DNA from: Staphylotrichum longicolle
Lineage: Eukaryota; Ascomycota; Sordariomycetes; Sordariales; Chaetomiaceae
Assembly (NCBI GenBank): GCA_019096155.1
Contig: JAHCVI010000003.1
Location: 1,302,001-1,366,000 of the forward strand
DNA length: 64,000 nucleotides
Direction of reading: 5' to 3'
The position numbers and the translations under genes were made by a program. Below are positions 42,205 through 54,029 of this stretch, piece after piece; positions within the stretch are counted from its first letter, which is position 1; the number at the start of each line of letters is the position of its first letter. The notes under the pieces were generated by a model. That model was not told where the DNA came from. It saw nothing but the letters and a program-made list of their open reading frames with translations, and did no database searches.

Positions 42205-44474
42205 GGCGGGCAATTGGGGGGGTTCGGAGAGTTGAAGGTGGTGGTTTGGAGTTGTAAGTCGTTGTCACGAGGCTCGCGGAGCTTCAGAAGTAAGATATGT
42301 CAGTCGTCTTGCCCGAGACACAATGTTAAATGGGGCCAGGAGTGCTACGCGGTGACGATGTTGGGGCCGAGCTTATTTATTTGGGCACGATACTGAGGGG
42401 TGGTCGATGGCGGGGTCCCTCAGGCCATGCGTTCCTGGCCAACCAGCGGCACCCTTGGTGGGGTTTGGGCCAGGCCGGCCCACTCTGGAATCAGGCCCAG
42501 TCCTCTCGTCATTGGACAGACAGAGAACCTGGAACAATGACCAGAGCAACAACGAAAGGCGGTCACCTTGGCCCAACAGTTGCTCGGCAGCGGCGCATGC
42601 CTGAGATGAGCTGTCCTAGGTGAGGACCGAGGTGAGCTATGAGTGACCGAAGAAGCCATGTTTGCGTCCCCTAACTTGGGAGAAGCGTTCGTGGTGCTTT
42701 TCATAGTTCCATGCTGGATCTTGAAAGGCGCACATGAGCGATGCGATGATGGGGTCCTAGCTCCACGTCTGGTTTGCCCCTCAGGGGTCGGACACACTGC
42801 ATGCAGCGCGCCGCAACTGCCGACCCTAACAAGTCTTGTCGACATTGGGCTTGAAAGACAGACACTGTCGCAGAGTTTGTCAAAACAGGCAGATCCGGCG
42901 GGAAGCCAATGTTCTTTTGGATTGCTGTGAACTGAGCCTGCCCTCTGTAGCTCCTGCCAGGAACCTCGCGCTGGGCCAGTGAAGTTGGTGCTGCGGTTTG
43001 GTCCGCATCTATTTTGGTATCTCATCTTCCTTCTGTATCTTTTCTATCTAATTTATTTTTCATCTTTGGTGATTTTGTTTTTTGTCTTTTTCTTTTTCTT
43101 TTTTGTTTTTGAATTGAATTTTGTTCATGTTGTCTTCCATCTTTTCCTGACCCAAGATCTATGGTGAGGCTGACGTCTTTGAGGTTGGGCCAAACAAGTC
43201 AAGCACCCAATCGGTTCACCGCTCCTTTGTGGTCCACCACGCGAACTCAAGAGTCGCACACACTTGACGGGCTGGATGGACGGGAACGTGCCAAAAGCAC
43301 GGAACAGGAGATTCTCCGGCGACGCTGGGAGCGGGCAGGGGTAAGGCCACGAGGGCATGTCAACCCCAGATTCTGCCGGCTTGGTCCGGTTCCTAGCGCT
43401 GCCGACAATCTCAGGGACCGAATCCAGGTCGCAGGAAGCTTGCCAACAAAAGCTGGCACTTATCAAAGCTCGACATTTTCAGCCATAGGGCAGCAATCCG
43501 CCAGTTCCCACGTTGGGTCTGCCACAAGGCGATGAGCAGACGTGGCAACTAGATCAATCAGGCTGGCTGGCCGAACAGTGCCCAACGAAGAGCGAGACGG
43601 CTGCAGCCCTCGAAGGCCAGCAGTCAGCAGCCCAAGTGTTGGCTGTCGCTTCACGAGATCGACACGTCTGGGATACGGGCAGGGAAGCCCGTGTATTTGG
43701 CTCGAAGATATTTGACGGTAAGGTAAGCAACTCGTATTCCATGACAGCAACAGGCACTCCTGAGCCTCTGCTTCAGCAAGAGAAACAGGCCGCCGTCTGC
43801 AAGGTAATTGGTGATTTGGACAGCGAAAGGATGCCAACCAAAGGCTCGGTCTCCCCGCGGAAAGGCGGCGCGTGGGTGGCAGACCCCCTGGCCTTCCCCT
43901 GATGTGCTGGAACCCCCCAACCGTTTGTGAAGAATGTGGAGCAGTGCGAGACTGTGCTGTCCTATCGGCGTCAAGCGGCCAGGCGCCCCACCGGCTTTGT
44001 GGCCCGTGCCCTTCCACTCAACACGCTAGAACCGAACCCCACAGGCCGAGTCGCGCTATTGAGCTTGCTGAATGGGACAGCATGGTCCTTTCTCCAGGAC
44101 CCCCGGGCTCTTCTCCCAATCTGCACCCGCTCCCCAGAACAGATTGCAGATTGCGCCTGGTTCCGAGAGAATCAATCGCATCGCAAATATCGGTATCGCT
44201 GCGCCGCTCTTGTGCCTCGACGTCGTCTATACTCCATCGCGCACATATTGGCAGTTACATCAATTTTTTGGTATCCAACTTGACCGTTCGGCTGACCCCC
44301 GCCTGAGACCACGGTCACAGCTCAAGGGCCCCTGCGGCTGCGCGCGCAAAGAATTTCGCTCGTCGCGCTTCTCTCCCATCCCAGCCCTCCATCGAACGCG
44401 TGAAAAACTTCGGTTCTTCGTGCCGCTGATTCCTTTCGCAACACTTTTGGCCCTCCGCACCAAGTTCAGAAACA
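42205..44474. other. Intergenic, 2.3 kb, between divergent genes
   Basis: The segment holds promoters of rdi1 and bqt4. A T-rich low-complexity stretch of about 120 bases lies at 43015-43135. Open frames up to 200 codons exist but show no family features. Nothing else was recognised. Confidence 0.45.
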
Positions 44475-45911
44475 ATGGCGCCAACTAGACGTCTCCCAGC
44501 ACGTCACAATCCTCTCTTGACCGAGGATGTGCCGCCTCGTACGTCCACATCTTCCCCCCATTCAACCGTCTAATGGCTAACTTTGGTGTCGTAGACAGCG
44601 AACTGGTCGCCCGTCGCCGGCTAGGGCAAACACAGCTGACGGCGCGTATGGTCGCCGCGGTCCCCGGCGGAGAGGTCGAGCCGTCCACCCTCGGCGCGTT
44701 CGACTACGCGCACCTTCGCGCGCCGCTGCCCAAGGGCATTATGTCCGGTGTCTTCAAGTCGTCCCCCCAAAGCTACTTCCTCATGCGCCGCAGCCAGGAT
44801 GGCTTCGTCTCTTCTACCGGCATGTTCAAGGCGACGTTTCCGTACGCAGCGCAGGAGGAGGAGGAGGCGGAGCGCAAGTACATCAAGTCCCTCCCATCGA
44901 CGAGTCACGAGGAGACGGCTGGGAACGTTTGGATTCCGCCTGAGCAGGCTCTGGCTCTTGCCGAGGAGTACAACATCTTGCCGTGGATTCGCGCGCTCCT
45001 CGACCCTGCGGACATTGCTCCCAGCTCCAACACGGAGAGCGGCCCGCCCAAGAAGATCACCGCGCCGCCCAAGTACTTCGCGGCTCAGCCGGCTCTTGTT
45101 CCGCCGACTCCCAGCTCGACGCGCGCCTCCCGTAGCCGCCGCTCCGCCAGTCCTACCAAGTCTACTATCACCAAACGCGCGATCGCAAGCCCGCGCAAGC
45201 GGAGGGTTGCCTCGTCGCAGTCGTCGGTTGTCACCGACAGCCTGCCCCCTAGCAGCACCGGGGATTCCGTGTCGCCGACTCTAGTCAATGGAGAGACACC
45301 TTTCCAATCTCAGGCTTCAACATCCAAGATCGCCAAGGTCCTGGAAACCACCGAGACCGACGTCAGGATCGAGTCGATCGAGAAAGAGCCCGCCGTCGTC
45401 CTTGAACCCGTGGAAGAGGAGCCCAAGATCAAGGTTCATGTGGACCAGGACGTGAAGATCGACGCAGACGGCGAGGAGATCAAGCACACAAAGGTCGAGG
45501 TCGAGGTTCCCCTCCTTGGCCAACTCCCGTCACCCGAGGATGCGGCAAAGATGGTTGCCGAGGCCAAGGCCATGGTTGAAGCTGCCGTCAAGGCCGACAC
45601 TGAGGCTGCCGCTGCCGCTGCCGCTTCGGCTAGCAAGAGCAAGCGGAAAGCCGACGATATCGCCCAAGATGAGGAGGGCGAGGAGAACGAGGAAGCCGCT
45701 TCGCCCAGAGCCAAGAAGGTCAAGACAGAGGCGGAGCTCCGGAAGGAGAAGATCCGCAAGAGGGCCTTCTTTGGTCTCACTGCCACGGTCGCTGTGGGAG
45801 CTTTCGGGTAAGTGACTTGTCCGTAGCCCGCCATCCAGCGAACAATTTGCTAACAGAGTTCACAGCGCGCTCCTGCCGATGATTGGGCCATATGTCTTCA
45901 ACGCTGTATAG
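44475..45911 (+). CDS. bqt4: Bqt4-like inner nuclear membrane protein with KilA-N/APSES-like domain
   Basis: Three exons (44475-44538, 44595-45807, 45866-45911) encode 440 residues. Residues 20-150 form a KilA-N/APSES-like fold (RRLGQTQLTARMV ... GIMSGVFKSSPQSYFLMRRSQDGFVSSTGMFKATFP). The middle is Ser/Pro- and Glu-rich with basic nuclear localisation stretches (PRKRRVAS, ASKSKRKAD). The C-terminal 20 residues are a hydrophobic tail anchor (FFGLTATVAVGAFGALLPMI) completed by the last exon. This order matches Schizosaccharomyces Bqt4, which tethers telomeres and Lem2 to the inner nuclear envelope and supports the meiotic bouquet. The first intron splits the codon after VPP and the last splits a Gly codon; both have CTAAC branch sites. 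Confidence 0.85.
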
Positions 45912-46953
45912 TGACCACCTACCGCGGTGGCGTCACACCCCACCTCCTCCCATGCTCCATCACTGAGCTATCTCGGCCGAGTGACTGAGTTTCCGTGCAT
46001 TGCGGATCCATCGCGCAGCACGTTGCCATCTCCTTTTGGCTGCGGCTGGCGGGGGAGGGTTTGGAGGCTATCTGTTTTTCCTCATTCCATTTTGCTCATG
46101 TTTCACATTTAATCTCGGTTTTCTGCACATACCCTGCGGCACTTGCCGCCTTTTAAACATATTTAAAAGATCGAGGATGGATGGACGGGTGGGGCGAGGC
46201 ACTTTCGTTAAGGAAGCTCGAGTCGGGAGTCGCTTGGATCTAGGGCATGGCCGTTTCGGGGGAGGATGGTGAAGGGGGTTTCGTGGTTTGGGAAAGGATA
46301 GGGCGGCGTCGTGACCACATAATCCCATGTCCTTTTGTAATGAATTGAGCCGGAAGCTTCCAGTCTCCGCGGCGAGTCATAGGTGTTCGGCGTTTGTACA
46401 GAGATTTCAGATACATGCAAATGGCATTGCTGGCTTTCCAGTCTTCCAATCTCAGTCTCTGGTGTGAAGGTGGTTGACCTTCAGGGTTCGGGTTGCAATC
46501 GGGACTCGGAGATAGCGGCCAGGCTCTGCAGGACGGGAGCTTGGACCAATGCAATTGGCTCATTTCCTTCGCGCACAAAGCTTTTCCCTCAATGGGCCGC
46601 AGCTTTTTCTTCCTCCTTCAACTTCTTTGCAAGGAGAATTCGAAGAGCCTGTCTCAGCTATGGCAGGGCCATAATTATTCCTGAACTCCCGAGGGCAGGA
46701 ACGGGAGCGGGAGCACCCGCTTCTAGCACCCTCTTCCTTTATTCCTTCTTCGTCGGCCCAGCGAGTCCGGTGACCCGGAAATCTGACCATGCTCGAATGA
46801 GCTGCGGCCCTTGGCCGGCAATGGCCGGCTTTGTGCTCGGCGGGGCACCCGCTCGACCGGATCGACATCACCTCAAGATCCCTCCTCTTGAGAGCCTCAC
46901 CCAACCCCATCCTGCTTGAGACAGCCTGCACCACCCCGACGAGACCACACAAG
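45912..46953. other. Intergenic, 1.0 kb
   Basis: The segment holds the bqt4 3' UTR and the promoter of the dehydrogenase gene. Nothing else was recognised. Confidence 0.45.
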
Positions 46954-48291
46954 ATGAAGAACACCATCAGGTTATGGAGACCCGCCCTCCGGGCACAGCG
47001 CCGGGCGTTTTCATCCTCGTCACGCAGGCTGGACAACTATGCCTTCATTGGCCTGGGACAGATGGTATGCTTGCACCTCTCGACGGCTTTCGTCTGAAGG
47101 TTGATACTGACTCGGCTTGCCGCGAACAGGGCTACCAGATGGCGCGCAATCTTCAGTCGAAGCTCGCGCCGACTGACACCATCCGTGTCTATGACATCAA
47201 CAAGGCCGCCGCCGAGAGGCTGGTGCAGGAGATGAAGACACAACAAGCCGGTGGCGCGGCGGCCCAGGTGGCTCGCAACGCGGGAGACGCGGCGAGGGAC
47301 GCGGTATGTGTGATCTCTTCCATCATTCTTTCCTGGCTACTGTTCTTTTTGGGCTTTTATGATGAGTTTGTTTCATCAATGACGTTCTAAGTTGGGCCGG
47401 CTTGCCGGCCTTTACCGTGATTATTGTTATACAACAAAAGCCAATCCTCTGAGAAGCCCAAGAACCGTCTCTGTTTCTTGCTCGCAAGATGACCATGTCG
47501 ACTGTCGGGGGCCTCGACTGACTTGAGACCCACAGGACACAGTAGTCACCTGCCTGCCGGAACCAAAACACGTCAAGGCGACGTACGACTGCATCCTCTC
47601 GACGTACGAAGGTATCCAGAAGGGAGAGCTTCTTACGCGGCCGAAACCGCGGGTCTTCATTGACTGCTCTACCATCGATCCCACCTCGTCGCGGGAAGTT
47701 GCGGCCGCCGTGACCGCAGCGCTTCCAAACGGCCGGGGCAAGTTTGTCGACGCGCCAATGTCCGGCGGAGTCGTCGGGGCCACTGCTGGAACCCTGACGT
47801 TCATGCTGGGAGCGCCACAGTGTCTCCTGCCCCGCGTTGAGCCAATCCTTCTTCGGATGGGCAAGCGGGTGCTCCACTGTGGCCCTCAGGGAGCTGGTCT
47901 GTCGGCCAAGCTCGCCAACAACTACCTGCTCGCGATTGAAAATATTGCGACGGCAGAGGCCATGAACCTGGGTGTGAAGTGGGGTCTGGACCCAAAGGTT
48001 CTTGCCAGCGTCATCAACGTCAGCACCGGAAAGTGCTGGCCGAGCGAGATCAACAACCCGGTGCCGGGTGTTGTTGAGACGGCACCGGCGAGCCGGGATT
48101 ACGAAGGAGGATTTGGGATTGGTTTGATGCGCAAGGATTTGAGGCTCGCCATGCTCGCGGCGAAGGAAGCTGGCGCCGAGCTGCCCTTGGCAGATAAGGC
48201 ATCAGAGGTGTACGAGACTGCCGAGCAGCAGGACAGCTGCAAGGGACGCGACTTTTCAGTTGTCTACCGGTGGCTTGGTGGAAAGGAGTGA
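46954..48291 (+). CDS. 3-hydroxyisobutyrate dehydrogenase, mitochondrial
   Basis: Three exons (46954-47064, 47130-47303, 47536-48291) encode 346 residues. The N-terminus (LWRPALRAQRRAFSSSSRR) is a mitochondrial presequence. The NAD-binding motif is FIGLGQMGYQMARNL, split by intron 1 after Met. The substrate-binding signature is FVDAPMSGGVVGATAGTLTF, and the catalytic lysine lies in GAGLSAKLANNYLL. The enzyme oxidises 3-hydroxyisobutyrate to methylmalonate semialdehyde in valine breakdown. All introns are phase 0. Intron 2 is 232 nt, longer than most here. Length and motifs match the family; related beta-hydroxyacid dehydrogenases are possible, but the presequence favours this one. Confidence 0.93.
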
Positions 48292-49255
48292 TGTGTCTTT
48301 AATACCCTGCGGTTGCATCTTGTCTAATCTCGAGCATCAATTGGCGCCCATTGAATTTGTCGTTGTTTCTCCCATGTCACATTGAGCAGTAATCTCCACG
48401 AGCCTATCAAGTGGAACGCCATTGGCAGTTTGCGGGGAAAGGATCAAGGAAACCTGGAGAAGGCCCTCCACCACCATGCGAACATGGCGTGATATTTTCT
48501 CCGACCTTCCACAGCCCTGCGCCGCCATTCTTGGCCTCCCCCTCCCCCGATTTGGCTGCCTTGCTGCTTTTCTCTGATCGCCATGCGGGGAGCAAAGCAG
48601 ATCACATGCCAAATCGTCATCTCCCATTTCCGTTTTCCCGTCCAGCATCTTGAACAGGCTCAACGCAGCTGGTCGCATTTTGGTGTTCCCATCAATCTCG
48701 AATATCCACACCCCCCCGGGGTGCCCCCACTCGGACTCGGATGTGACGCCCGAACTGCCCGACCTCGACCGAATCACCCCCAAGACTCTGCCCAGAACCC
48801 TTCGCGGAACTTTTCAGGGGTCTTGGCCCGCTCTCGGGGATTCTGATTCCCGGGTTTAAGGGTTCGCTTACGGATTGCCGTTGACGGTTTGGGCCTTGCG
48901 CTGGGCTGGGCTCGACTTCTTGAGGCTGGGCGGTGGGTGGTGGTGTTATCGTGTTGTGTTGCATTCGGTTTGGGGCCTTGTCTTGTCATTCTTTGACTGA
49001 CATGGGGTTTAGTTTAGTTGATGGGGTATATAGGCCGGGCGGCCACCCCGCGCTTGGGGGATTCGGGTGGTTTTGTTTGGTTTGGGTTTTGGTGTGTGAT
49101 CAATCATCGGCATAGTCACCTTGGAGGTCTTATTTGGTGTTTAGGCTGTCAATCACTGTAGAGGTTGGACCTCACGCCCAAAAGCCCATACACCCTTTGG
49201 TTTCACACGACAACTTTCCTTTGCAGTTTGACAGAAGAGCAACAAAACCGCCGCA
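48292..49255. other. Intergenic, 1.0 kb
   Basis: The region contains the dehydrogenase 3' UTR and the RTA1-like promoter. It is G/T-rich on the plus strand between about 48930 and 49110. No gene was recognised. Confidence 0.45.
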
Positions 49256-50715
49256 ATGGACAAGATAGACCCGGCCATGATCCCGCCAGGGATGGACCAG
49301 GACGACATCGAGAACGCCATCGCCAACTACTACTACTCGTGCACCCAGGTCACGGCCACCTGCCCCGTCAAGGCCACTACGCTTGGGTACTACCCGAACC
49401 GGGGCATCAACATTTTCTTTGCGATTGGGTTTGCGGCTGCCGCTGTCGTCACGCTGCTGCTGGGGTTGCGGAAGAAGACGTGGAGCTACACGTCGTTCAT
49501 CGCCGCTGGTAGCGCGTTGGAGCTTGCAGGTGGGTTCCAGTTCGAGGGGTTTAAGAGTACTTGGAAGGACTTGGGGTGGTGGCACCGGGGTGATGGATAG
49601 AACTCAGGAAGCTACCAGCACCCCGAGTTTACTGAAGCTGCACAGGAGGTCTTGTGGGAAGGTGAACAGACGAACTGACTAACTAACCACGTCCGAATAA
49701 CCAGGCTACGCCGCGCGCATCCCCCTCACCGACAACCCCTGGAACAAGCACGCGTTCGAGACCCAGATCGTCGCCATCATCCTCGCGCCGACCCTCGTGT
49801 GCATCTCCATCTACCTCACCCTCAAGCACGTCTGCCTGTCCCTCAACCCGGCGCTGTCCCGCGTCCGCCCGCGCCTGTACCCTTTCATCTTCGTCCCGCT
49901 CGACGTGTCGTGTCTCCTGGTGCAGGCCATCGGTGGCGCGCTGGCCGCGAGCGCTGCCAAGAAGGACCTGAAGATGGTGCAGCATGGGAACCGGTGTATT
50001 ATCGCGGGGATCGTCTTGCAGGTGGTGGTGTTGTTGTTCTTTGGGGCGTCAGCGGGGGATTACTGGTTGAGGGTCAAGAAGTGGTGAGTAATAAGGGGGG
50101 GGGGGGCGGTTTGCTCGGAACTCATTGAGCAGGCCGGTGGCTGACTTCAGGGGCTACAGGATCAAGTCGGACGAGGCGGACCCGGAGGCGCTCGCGCTGT
50201 GGCGGGACAAGAAGTTTAGGATGTTTGTGTACGCTGTGACGGGGGCGTACAGTGGCATCCTGATTCGGTGCATCTATCGGTATGATCTCTTACCCAATGT
50301 TTGAGGTTGTTGATGCTGATGGCTTGACAGTATTGCCGAGATGGCTGGCGGCTGGGGTAACCATATCATGCAGGACGAGCCATCGTTCATCGTCTTGGAA
50401 GGATTGTGAGTTCCACTTCTACCATCTGGTCCTTGAGCTGGTTACTGACTTGACGGCAACAGTATGGTCCTCATCCCGTGTATTCTCCTGGCTTGCTTCT
50501 CGCCTGGCTACCTGTTTCCGCAGATGGCAGCACGCATGTCAGCCCCCAAGAGTGCCCGGGAGAGCGATGCGGAGAAGCAGGTACAGCCCGAGGGCCATGA
50601 AAGTCATCAGCAGACAGCGAGCGGAGATGAGTCGGGGCCGAGCGACGCGCAGACCCATGTGGAGCCAGCTCCCACGCCAGTGTTGGTTGAGTCAAAGGGC
50701 AAGGAAGGCGTATAG
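49256..50715 (+). CDS. RTA1-like seven-helix membrane protein
   Basis: Five exons (49256-49529, 49705-50083, 50151-50279, 50331-50405, 50463-50715) encode 369 residues. Hydrophobic segments alternate with loops: INIFFAIGFAAAAVVTLLLG, YTSFIAAGSALELAG, QIVAIILAPTLVCISIYL, YPFIFVPLDVSCLLVQAIG, IIAGIVLQVVVLLFFG, MFVYAVTGAYSGILIRCIYR, VLIPCILLACFSPGYLF. The order and IFVPLDVSCLLVQAIGG are hallmarks of the RTA1/lipid-translocating exporter family, linked to resistance to membrane-active compounds and sphingoid bases. The cytosolic tail of about 60 residues is polar and probably disordered. Exon 3 could begin at 50151 or 50161, both in frame after CAG. Intron 2 contains a run of 12 G (50095-50106), a site where base calls are risky. 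Confidence 0.88.
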
Positions 50716-52116
50716 AACGAGGTGGGCGTCTGATGTGTTCTCTGTGTTATCCTTCAACCCGGGCGCGGCGTTGGCGTTTGGTCCTGTTGTCTATTTGGCG
50801 TTGGAGCTCATTTGCTTGGTGCAGAACAAATAGTTGTTGGGGCCCAAAACGCTACGCAGACTGCCTGGCGTGCGAGCCATTTGTTCTGCAGTCGATGTTT
50901 GGCTACAGCAGATTGTTATCCAAGCTTAAATTTTGCTCTTGAGGTATGGAGCTGCCAGCTTCTCGCCATTTTCAAGATTGAGTTTGTCTGTCTGTGATCT
51001 CCACGGACTCACATCGCCCGAATCTTTGATATCACACCACCCAGCACTGTAAGACACCGAATATGCCTTGTTACGGAGCAAAGCTGAAAGACGCTTCTCG
51101 AGTTGGACCTGGGCTAAGTGTAATCATAAATGAAAATGGATCAGTCGCAACTCAACAACTCAAAGATGCCGTGAGTTGTCTACACAACCCAGACGAACTT
51201 CTCAAGGAACCACCGGTATGCTGTATCAGACTCCGGCGTAGAGCGCCACGCCCAATTACATGAAATTCACTCATTGTCGTTGCAAGTAGCCAACAGATAT
51301 TGTATTGCACTGCATGCTGAGTCATAACAAAACATCTATCATGTCCATCTGTACCTGAGTGTGTGTATGTCCTAAAGCGCTTCCACTTGGCATGGCTGCC
51401 TTGGAGATATTGCACGTTTGAGACAACTGTGTTGCCTCAGATTTTTTCCAGCCAAGTGTTTCAACGGCTGAGAAGGTAAAGCAACTGCTCACAGAGCTAT
51501 TGTCTATACCGAGAGAAAACCGTCGTAGTGTTGAAGCTTGCCGTGCTAGGGCTCTGAGCCGCAGTTTCAGACTTCGACGCAGTTCGTCCGTTCAGTTGTA
51601 GTCAGTCGAGATAATAGAAACTAGTTAGCAATATACTAGACCAGCTTGGCACATAGTGGGACTAGTTGAGCCTTGCCTTTGTGTGTCGGGTCAGCGCCTT
51701 TAGATGCGAGGTGGTTGGCCGCCTAACGACTGATAATGCGGGCCATATGACAGGAGGTATCACTTTGTCGCATACTTTGTCACGCATTTAATGAGGTGCC
51801 AAAGGCAATCAACACTATCTCTCTAGTCGCAGTCAGCATGTCTTTTCAATTACCAGAAACCCGCAACATCACTTCTGTGGGGGTTCACCGGGCCGTCAGC
51901 CGCAACACAGAGCTTCACCAACTTGACCCAGTGCCAACTCCAGCCGTCTCATCATGTAAGTGCCACTCCACCGTTTCTAACAACTGGTCAAGTCCAACAT
52001 GCTCCAGGGCCAGCTGTTTCTCTCTCCCCATCTTTCGCTCCAAGAAGTCGACCGACTCATCCACCAAAACAAGCCCCAAAGCCAACAAGAGCAAGAACCC
52101 CCCGACCCCAGTCACA
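50716..52116. other. Intergenic, 1.4 kb, relatively AT-rich
   Basis: Base composition is visibly more AT-rich at about 50990-51840 than around it. Only short open frames occur. The frame of the next gene stays open upstream to 51796, so its true start may lie in the right end of this segment (ATG at 51841). Confidence 0.45.
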
Positions 52117-52602
52117 ATGACCAACAGCAACACCCCAACCTACTCACACAAGTATCCCCAGGGTCCTCCTGGCCCGTCACCCGACAGCTACCCGGCCGCA
52201 CCCAAACCGGCCCATACCGCCGAACCCGCCTTCTGGCCCATGCCCGAGAATCACCGCGACATGATCCCTATGCCCTACATTTACCGGCCGCTTCCTCTCC
52301 ACCAGGTACAGCAGCAAGCGCCCGATACGAGCCCCAGAAGACCGAGAAGAAAGACAATTGGCAACCCGTCAGAGCGGATCTTTGCTGCGCAGGGTGTTGA
52401 GGCGAGGGATTTTGCGGTGCAGATGAAGGATGGGAGGAGGGGGGTGCTGAGGGGCCGGTTGAGTCAAATCAGAGAGGAGTTGGAGGAGTTGGAGGAAGAG
52501 AAGGTTAGAGACTGTGTGGGTGGGGGTAAAGTGGTGGATGGAAAAGAGGAGAGAAAGGAAGGAGACGGCGAGACCGAGGTGGACAGTGGAAGTGGGACGT
52601 AA
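52117..52602 (+). CDS. Small Pro-rich protein of unknown function
   Basis: The core frame of 161 residues starts MTNSNTPTYSHKYPQGPPGP in the context TCACAATGACC. It has a Pro/Tyr-rich N-terminal half with AFWPMPENHRDMIPMPYIYR, a basic stretch (PRRPRRKT), then RIFAAQGVEARDFAVQMKDG and a short Glu-rich coiled coil (SQIREELEELEEEK). The frame is open upstream to 51796, giving up to 268 residues, and an ATG at 51841 is an alternative. The proline-rich N-terminus with conserved aromatic residues and the C-terminal coiled coil suggest a real protein, but I do not recognise the family. Confidence 0.5.
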   Translation: MTNSNTPTYSHKYPQGPPGPSPDSYPAAPKPAHTAEPAFWPMPENHRDMIPMPYIYRPLPLHQVQQQAPDTSPRRPRRKTIGNPSERIFAAQGVEARDFAVQMKDGRRGVLRGRLSQIREELEELEEEKVRDCVGGGKVVDGKEERKEGDGETEVDSGSGT

Positions 52603-54029
52603 ATGAGGAGTATGATTTGAGTGTGAGCAGCAAAAGTTGAAACTTGGCGGAGGGGAGCCTAGGAAAGAGGCAAGTGAGGGAAAGTGGTTAAACCTTGAAA
52701 AATCCGGGTTGGTGGTTCAATCTTTGTGCGTACCTTATTCTTAGACATTGACCTTCTGCTGGCTTTTCATCTTGGTGACCACCGAGCGATACCGCTTCCG
52801 CATATGTGCTGTTTGATCCAATGCTCTCTCTAATGCACCTCGACCGTTGGCTGGTACCAAGTTGCACCAAGCCTCGTTTTCTCTCCGTTTGAGTGGAATA
52901 AAAAACATGCGCAAGTTCGTCTGCCGTACGGTTCTTATCTCCCCGGCTTTGGAGCTGGGTGTCATCAAATGGGACTCTCCGGCGCGGCACGTTTGAGAAA
53001 AGAAGTCTTTGACTGAAGCGAGACACAGTTCCTTAGAAACACCTTATTTCTCTATCAAGACTTGCCGCACTGGGATAATAAGGGTCCTCGTATTTCGAAT
53101 TCCTTGTCCTACCCCTGAGAGATGGACGACGCTCCCCTGTCGGGGTGTTTTGGTTTTGCCGTTTTGGGAGGTAGTCTCGGCAATGCTCCGACAGGGACAG
53201 GGTCTTGAGCCCTGTGCGACGGGGGCGGTGATTGGCTGGCCCTGTTTACCCCAAGCTGCTCCGGAGATCGCGCCATCCACGCGTTAGGCTTGATTCACCG
53301 CCGAGCCGCTCGGCTTGGATCGCTGCCCGACCCCGGCCCGCCTGCCATTTCCACCCACCCGCCTTCCCACACCCGTCTCCATTCCAGTCCCCGGTTTGTT
53401 GGCAGCACTTCCCACTTTCGACCAACCTTACCCCACGGTTGCTTCCAACTCCAGATCCACGGCGATCGGGTGCTTGCGCTCGTTGGCAACCTCGCACGCT
53501 GCCCCTCGACTTTCTCTTCTTGTACAGTCCTTTAGATTCTGCCTTTGCAGCTTTGATTACACAACAAGCGACATAAACTATTGACATTGTACATACGCAA
53601 TCTCCCCCTGGCGCCGCTGTTGTTCCCTGGCGCAATCGTTGACGAGTTCCCCGGTTCGGTTTGTTTACAGCCCGCACCAAAAGGGAAACCCGCCGTCGCA
53701 AGTGCTGTGCGCCTCGAGCTGCAGGACCGAAACTTCGTTTGTCCGCACCCTCTCCCGTCGGTTGCAATTCAACCACACAGCCTGCAGCCTGCAGCGTCCC
53801 GCGCGATCGTGCACCGGCCGATCTCGACTGTTTACGCTGCTTGGAAGCGCCCCGGTCTTTCCCAGCCTCGACGAGATCTCCGATTCGACCCTTCGCTTTC
53901 CCCTCGTTCCCCGCCGACTCTCTGCCGACGACAGCACGCCGCGCACCACGAACGACAACCGCCACCCATAACCACACATTGCCTCTCCGCCGCCTGCGGT
54001 CGCAATGAGCACAGCCAATTGAAGCGACC
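52603..54029. other. Intergenic, 1.4 kb: promoter and long leader of the Rho GEF gene
   Basis: The right half (about 53280-54029) is pyrimidine-rich on the plus strand, as in fungal 5' leaders. On the minus strand, 52968-52741 has a 75-codon frame (TVRQTNLRMFFIPLKRRENE) that looks protein-like but has no other support. Confidence 0.45.

Noticed and set aside
48337..48783. Minus-strand open frame of 148 codons
   Set aside because: No family features and random-like composition; it lies in the 3' flank of the dehydrogenase gene.
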